This document shows positions 61,336-64,000 of a stretch of DNA of 64,000 nucleotides, piece after piece (positions within the stretch are counted from its first letter, which is position 1; every line of letters starts with the position of its first letter). Location: NCBI RefSeq assembly GCF_027912415.1, contig NZ_CP115175.1, positions 310,001 through 374,000 on the forward strand. The letters are read 5' to 3'. The position numbers and the translations under genes were made by a program. The notes under the pieces are model-generated. The model saw only the letters and a list, made by a program, of their open reading frames with translations, made no database searches and was not told where the DNA came from. Origin of the DNA: Homoserinibacter sp. YIM 151385 (lineage in GTDB: Bacteria > Actinomycetota > Actinomycetes > Actinomycetales > Microbacteriaceae).

Positions 61336-62229
61336 ATGGACGCCCCGGCCCCGAGCGGCATCGTGCTCGTCGACAAGCCGGGCGGGATGACGAGCCACGA
61401 CGTCGTCGGCCGGCTCCGCCGCGCGGCGGGCACCCGCAAGGTCGGCCACGCGGGCACGCTCGACCCGATGGCGACGGGGCTCCTCCTGCTCGGCATCGAG
61501 AGCTCGACCCGGCTCCTCACCTACCTCGTGGGCCTCGACAAGACCTACACCGCGACGATCCGGCTGGGCGAGCGCTCGAGCACGGACGACGCCGACGGCG
61601 AGGTGGAGCCGGTCGCGGATGCCGAGGGCGTGGGTCTCGACGCGGTGGATGCCGGGATCGCGCGGCTGAGCGGCCCCATCGAGCAGGTGCCGAGCACCTA
61701 CAGCGCGATCAAGGTCGGCGGCCGCCGCGCCTACGACCGCGCGCGATCGGGCGAGGAGGTCGAGCTGACGCCGCGCCCTGTCGTGATCCGCGAGTTCGCG
61801 CGGCTCGCCGAGCGCCGGGAGCCGGGGCGCCTCGATCTCGACGTCCGGGTGTCGTGCACGAGCGGCACCTACATCCGCGCCCTTGCACGAGACCTCGGCG
61901 AGGGGCTCGGCGTCGGGGGGCATCTCACGGCGCTGCGGCGCACGGCGGTCGGCCCGTTCCGCATCGAGGATGCCGCGCCGCTCGGCGACGGCGTGCTCGA
62001 CGGCCTCCTCGCGCCGGCGGCCGTGGCCTCCGAGCTGTTCCCGAGCGCCGTGCTCGACGACGCGCAGCTGCGCGATCTCGCGCACGGCAAGCGGGTCGAG
62101 CTCGACGCGCCCGACGCGGAGGTGCTCGCGGCGCTCGCACCCGACGGCCGCCTCGCGGGGCTGGTGCGCGTGCGGGACGGCCGCCTCCGCGTGCTCGTCA
62201 ACATGCCGACGGGCGAGGTGCTCGCGTGA
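61336..62229 (+). CDS. truB: tRNA pseudouridine(55) synthase
   Basis: Makes pseudouridine 55 in the T-loop of tRNAs. The 297 residues show the N-terminal GIVLVDKPGGMTSHDVVGRLR, catalytic Asp43 in HAGTLDPMATGLLLLG, the Tyr motif DKTYTATIRLGERSSTDD and SGTYIRALARDLGEGLGVGG, with a C-terminal PUA-like domain. Its stop overlaps the next gene by GTGA. Confidence 0.96.
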   Translation: MDAPAPSGIVLVDKPGGMTSHDVVGRLRRAAGTRKVGHAGTLDPMATGLLLLGIESSTRLLTYLVGLDKTYTATIRLGERSSTDDADGEVEPVADAEGVGLDAVDAGIARLSGPIEQVPSTYSAIKVGGRRAYDRARSGEEVELTPRPVVIREFARLAERREPGRLDLDVRVSCTSGTYIRALARDLGEGLGVGGHLTALRRTAVGPFRIEDAAPLGDGVLDGLLAPAAVASELFPSAVLDDAQLRDLAHGKRVELDAPDAEVLAALAPDGRLAGLVRVRDGRLRVLVNMPTGEVLA

Positions 62230-62594
62230 TCGAGTGGTTCACGCTCGTGCAGGTCGCGGTCGCGGCGGCGGCGGGCCTGCTCTGCCTGGGGCTGGGATTC
62301 GCGAAGCGCGCCCCGAATGACCTGACGCTCGGCGCGATCGCGCTCGTCGAGCTCCTGCTCGTCGTCCAGGTGGTCGTCGCGATCGCGGCGCCCGCGGTCG
62401 GCAACCCGCCGAGCGGCAACCCGATCGAGTTCTGGGGCTACCTGCTCACGGCGCTCGTCATCCCGCCGCTCGCGGTCTTCTGGGCGCTCACGGAGCGCAC
62501 CCGCTGGAGCACGGTCGTCCTCGGCGTCGCGGGGCTGGCGATCGCGGTGATGGTCTACCGGATGAACCAGATCTGGCTCGTGCAGCTGGCCTGA
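62226..62594 (+). CDS. Small four-helix membrane protein
   Basis: A 122-residue hydrophobic protein with about four membrane helices and conserved-looking loop motifs NPPSGNPIEFWGY and LTERTRWST. I do not recognise a named family. GTG 62226 overlaps the truB stop by 4 nt, so it is translationally coupled to truB. Confidence 0.7.
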   Translation: MIEWFTLVQVAVAAAAGLLCLGLGFAKRAPNDLTLGAIALVELLLVVQVVVAIAAPAVGNPPSGNPIEFWGYLLTALVIPPLAVFWALTERTRWSTVVLGVAGLAIAVMVYRMNQIWLVQLA

Positions 62595-62613
62595 GACGGG
62601 GGCCGCGCGGGGC

Positions 62614-62619
62614 TACGCT
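62614..62619 (+). promoter_or_regulatory. -10-like hexamer TACGCT before the 62627 gene
   Basis: TACGCT ends 7 nt before the ATG at 62627. Confidence 0.45.
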
Positions 62620-62626
62620 TGACACG

Positions 62627-63103
62627 ATGTCCAGCTCCGCCGCACCCCGCCGCTCGACGCGCGCCACCGGGCTCGGCCGCGTCCTCGTCGCGGTGTACGC
62701 GATCCTCGCGCTCGCGGCGACCGGCCGGTCCGTGACGCAGATCCTCGACCGCTTCGAGGAGGCGCCGGTCGCCTTCTCGCTCTCGGCGCTCGCGGCCCTC
62801 GTCTACCTCGTCGCGACCGTCGCGCTCGTGGCGCCGGGGCCGGTCTGGGGGCGCGTCGCCTGGATCGCGATCGGCTTCGAGCTCGAGGGCGTGCTCGTGG
62901 TCGGCGCGATCTCCGCGGCGGCGCCCGAGCTGCTCGGCATCACCGACCCGAGCCCCTTCGGCCGCCAGGCGACCGTGTGGAGCTGGTTCGGCGCGGGCTA
63001 CCTGCTCGTGCCGCTCGCGCTCCCGGTGCTCGGCCTCCTCTGGCTGCGCTCGCGCTCGACGGCCGGGCGCCGTGCCGACGCGAGCGAGGAGGTCGCCGCG
63101 TGA
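62627..63103 (+). CDS. Small membrane protein upstream of ribF
   Basis: A 158-residue protein with four hydrophobic helices and basic ends, including WIAIGFELEGVLVVGAIS and WSWFGAGYLLVPLALPVLGL. Family not recognised. It has its own leaderless-type promoter and overlaps ribF by GTGA, so it probably co-expresses ribF. Confidence 0.7.
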   Translation: MSSSAAPRRSTRATGLGRVLVAVYAILALAATGRSVTQILDRFEEAPVAFSLSALAALVYLVATVALVAPGPVWGRVAWIAIGFELEGVLVVGAISAAAPELLGITDPSPFGRQATVWSWFGAGYLLVPLALPVLGLLWLRSRSTAGRRADASEEVAA

Positions 63104-64000
63104 GCGTCTTCGAGGGCGTCGAACGGGTGCCCGCGGGCTTCGGCCCCTCGGCGGTCACGATCGGCAAGTTCGACGGCGTCCACCTCGGGCACCAGCGCAT
63201 CCTCCGGATCCTGCTCGAGCGCGCCGCCGAGCGCTCGCTGGCGTCCGTCGCCGTCACCTTCGACCGGCACCCGCTCAGCGTGCTCGATCCCGCCCGCTGC
63301 CCGGCCCCGCTCGCGAGCCTCGCGCAGAAGACCGAGCTCCTCGAGGCCTCGGGGGTCGATGCGACGCTCGTGCTCGCCTTCGACGAGGCGCTGCGCGCCC
63401 TCAGCCCGCGCGAGTTCGTCGAGCGCGTGCTCGTCGGCGCGCTCGACGCCCGGCTCGTGCTCGTGGGCGACGACTTCCGCTTCGGGGCCCGCGGCGCCGG
63501 CGACGTCGCGGCGCTCCGCGAGATCGGCGCCGAGCACGGGCTGGAGGTCGAGGTGGTCGAGGATGTCGTGGTCGGCGAGGGCGAGGAGGCGGTCCGGGCC
63601 TCCTCGACGGCCGTCCGGCAGCTCCTCGACGCGGGGCGCGTCGAGGAGGCCGCGGTCCTGCTCGGGCGCATGCCCCGCATCCGCTCGACGGTCGTCCGCG
63701 GCGCGCAGCGCGGCCGCGAGCTCGGCTACCCGACGGCGAACCTCCATCCGTCGATCGAGGGCTATCTCCCGGCTGACGGCGTGTACGCCGTGTGGGTGCG
63801 CGTCGACGGCGAGCGCTACGGGGCCGAGGCGTCGATCGGCGACAACCCGACCTTCGAGGGCGTGCCCGCCCGGCAGGCGGAGGTGCACCTCTTCGATCAG
63901 CAGCTCGATCTCTACGACCGGACCCTCGAGGTCGAGTTCCAGGCCTTCCAGCGGCCCATGGTCCGCTTCGTGTCGGCGGAGGCGCTCATCGAGCAGCTCC
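63100..64000 (+). CDS. ribF: Bifunctional riboflavin kinase/FAD synthetase (3' end cut by window)
   Basis: Makes FMN and FAD from riboflavin. GTG 63100 overlaps the previous stop; about 300 codons are in the window and the frame is still open at 64000, so only the last residues are missing. The N-terminal FAD synthetase domain has TIGKFDGVHLGHQ and VLVGDDFRFGARGAGD; the C-terminal kinase domain has RGAQRGRELGYPTANLHPS and ASIGDNPTFEG. truB and ribF are usually adjacent; here two membrane-protein genes lie between them. Confidence 0.96.
   Translation, partial: MSVFEGVERVPAGFGPSAVTIGKFDGVHLGHQRILRILLERAAERSLASVAVTFDRHPLSVLDPARCPAPLASLAQKTELLEASGVDATLVLAFDEALRALSPREFVERVLVGALDARLVLVGDDFRFGARGAGDVAALREIGAEHGLEVEVVEDVVVGEGEEAVRASSTAVRQLLDAGRVEEAAVLLGRMPRIRSTVVRGAQRGRELGYPTANLHPSIEGYLPADGVYAVWVRVDGERYGAEASIGDNPTFEGVPARQAEVHLFDQQLDLYDRTLEVEFQAFQRPMVRFVSAEALIEQL

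Overview
The window is a dense, very GC-rich stretch from an actinobacterium. The F-type ATP synthase genes, an IspG/Dxr (non-mevalonate) isoprenoid set, the nusA-infB-rbfA-truB-ribF translation block, frequent GTG/TTG starts, 4-bp GTGA/ATGA overlaps and leaderless-type promoters all fit. The gene set and the very short ATP synthase epsilon subunit suggest Microbacteriaceae (moderate confidence; inference). I see no rRNA, tRNA, insertion sequence, phage gene or CRISPR array. One gene (5257-6231) is clearly lower in GC than its neighbours.

Layout. 1-5216: ATP synthase alpha (5' end cut), gamma, beta, epsilon, then a small P-loop kinase and YaaA. 5257-6231: low-GC membrane/coiled-coil gene of unknown function. 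6253-9706: alkylation repair (tag-ogt), aldo/keto reductase, TspO and YceI. 9793-14603: a putrescine/GABA catabolic locus (FAD amine oxidase, class III aminotransferase, Lrp/AsnC regulator, aminobutyraldehyde-type dehydrogenase). 14657-32216: a 17.5-kb same-strand cluster FHA, PP2C phosphatase, Ser/Thr kinase, 1985-residue Ig-like/Fn3 surface protein, MoxR ATPase, DUF58, transglutaminase-fold protein, zinc-ribbon FHA, EccC/EssC-like FtsK ATPase. 32381-42977: polyamine ABC importer potDABC with an aminotransferase, then asparaginase and two GABA aminotransferases. 43067-49529: FKBP lipoprotein, dxr, site-2 protease, ispG, pyruvate oxidase. 49606-64000: proS, nusA, ylxR, infB, rbfA, an Fpg glycosylase, kynureninase, mutY, a P-loop-less kinase relative, panE, truB, two small membrane proteins and ribF (3' end cut).

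The strongest candidate for an undescribed system is the 14657-32216 cluster. It joins phospho-signalling (kinase, phosphatase, two FHA proteins) to a giant membrane-anchored surface protein, a MoxR/DUF58 pair, a transglutaminase-fold protein that has lost its catalytic Cys and His, and a type VII-like ATPase with no WXG100 substrate gene nearby. It resembles the PFNA cluster reported in bifidobacteria (from memory) but has extra members.

The second is a family of six intergenic elements, each exactly 86 or 87 bp, with near-perfect 15-bp inverted ends (GTCGGAAACTCAGGA) and unrelated interiors. They occur three per cluster at two loci 19 kb apart. Other observations: a 30-bp inverted repeat between infB and rbfA, alternative hairpins just before infB, a shared CGGAWTCCG motif upstream of both polyamine operons, and TAnnnT hexamers 6-7 nt before the start codon of 17 genes.
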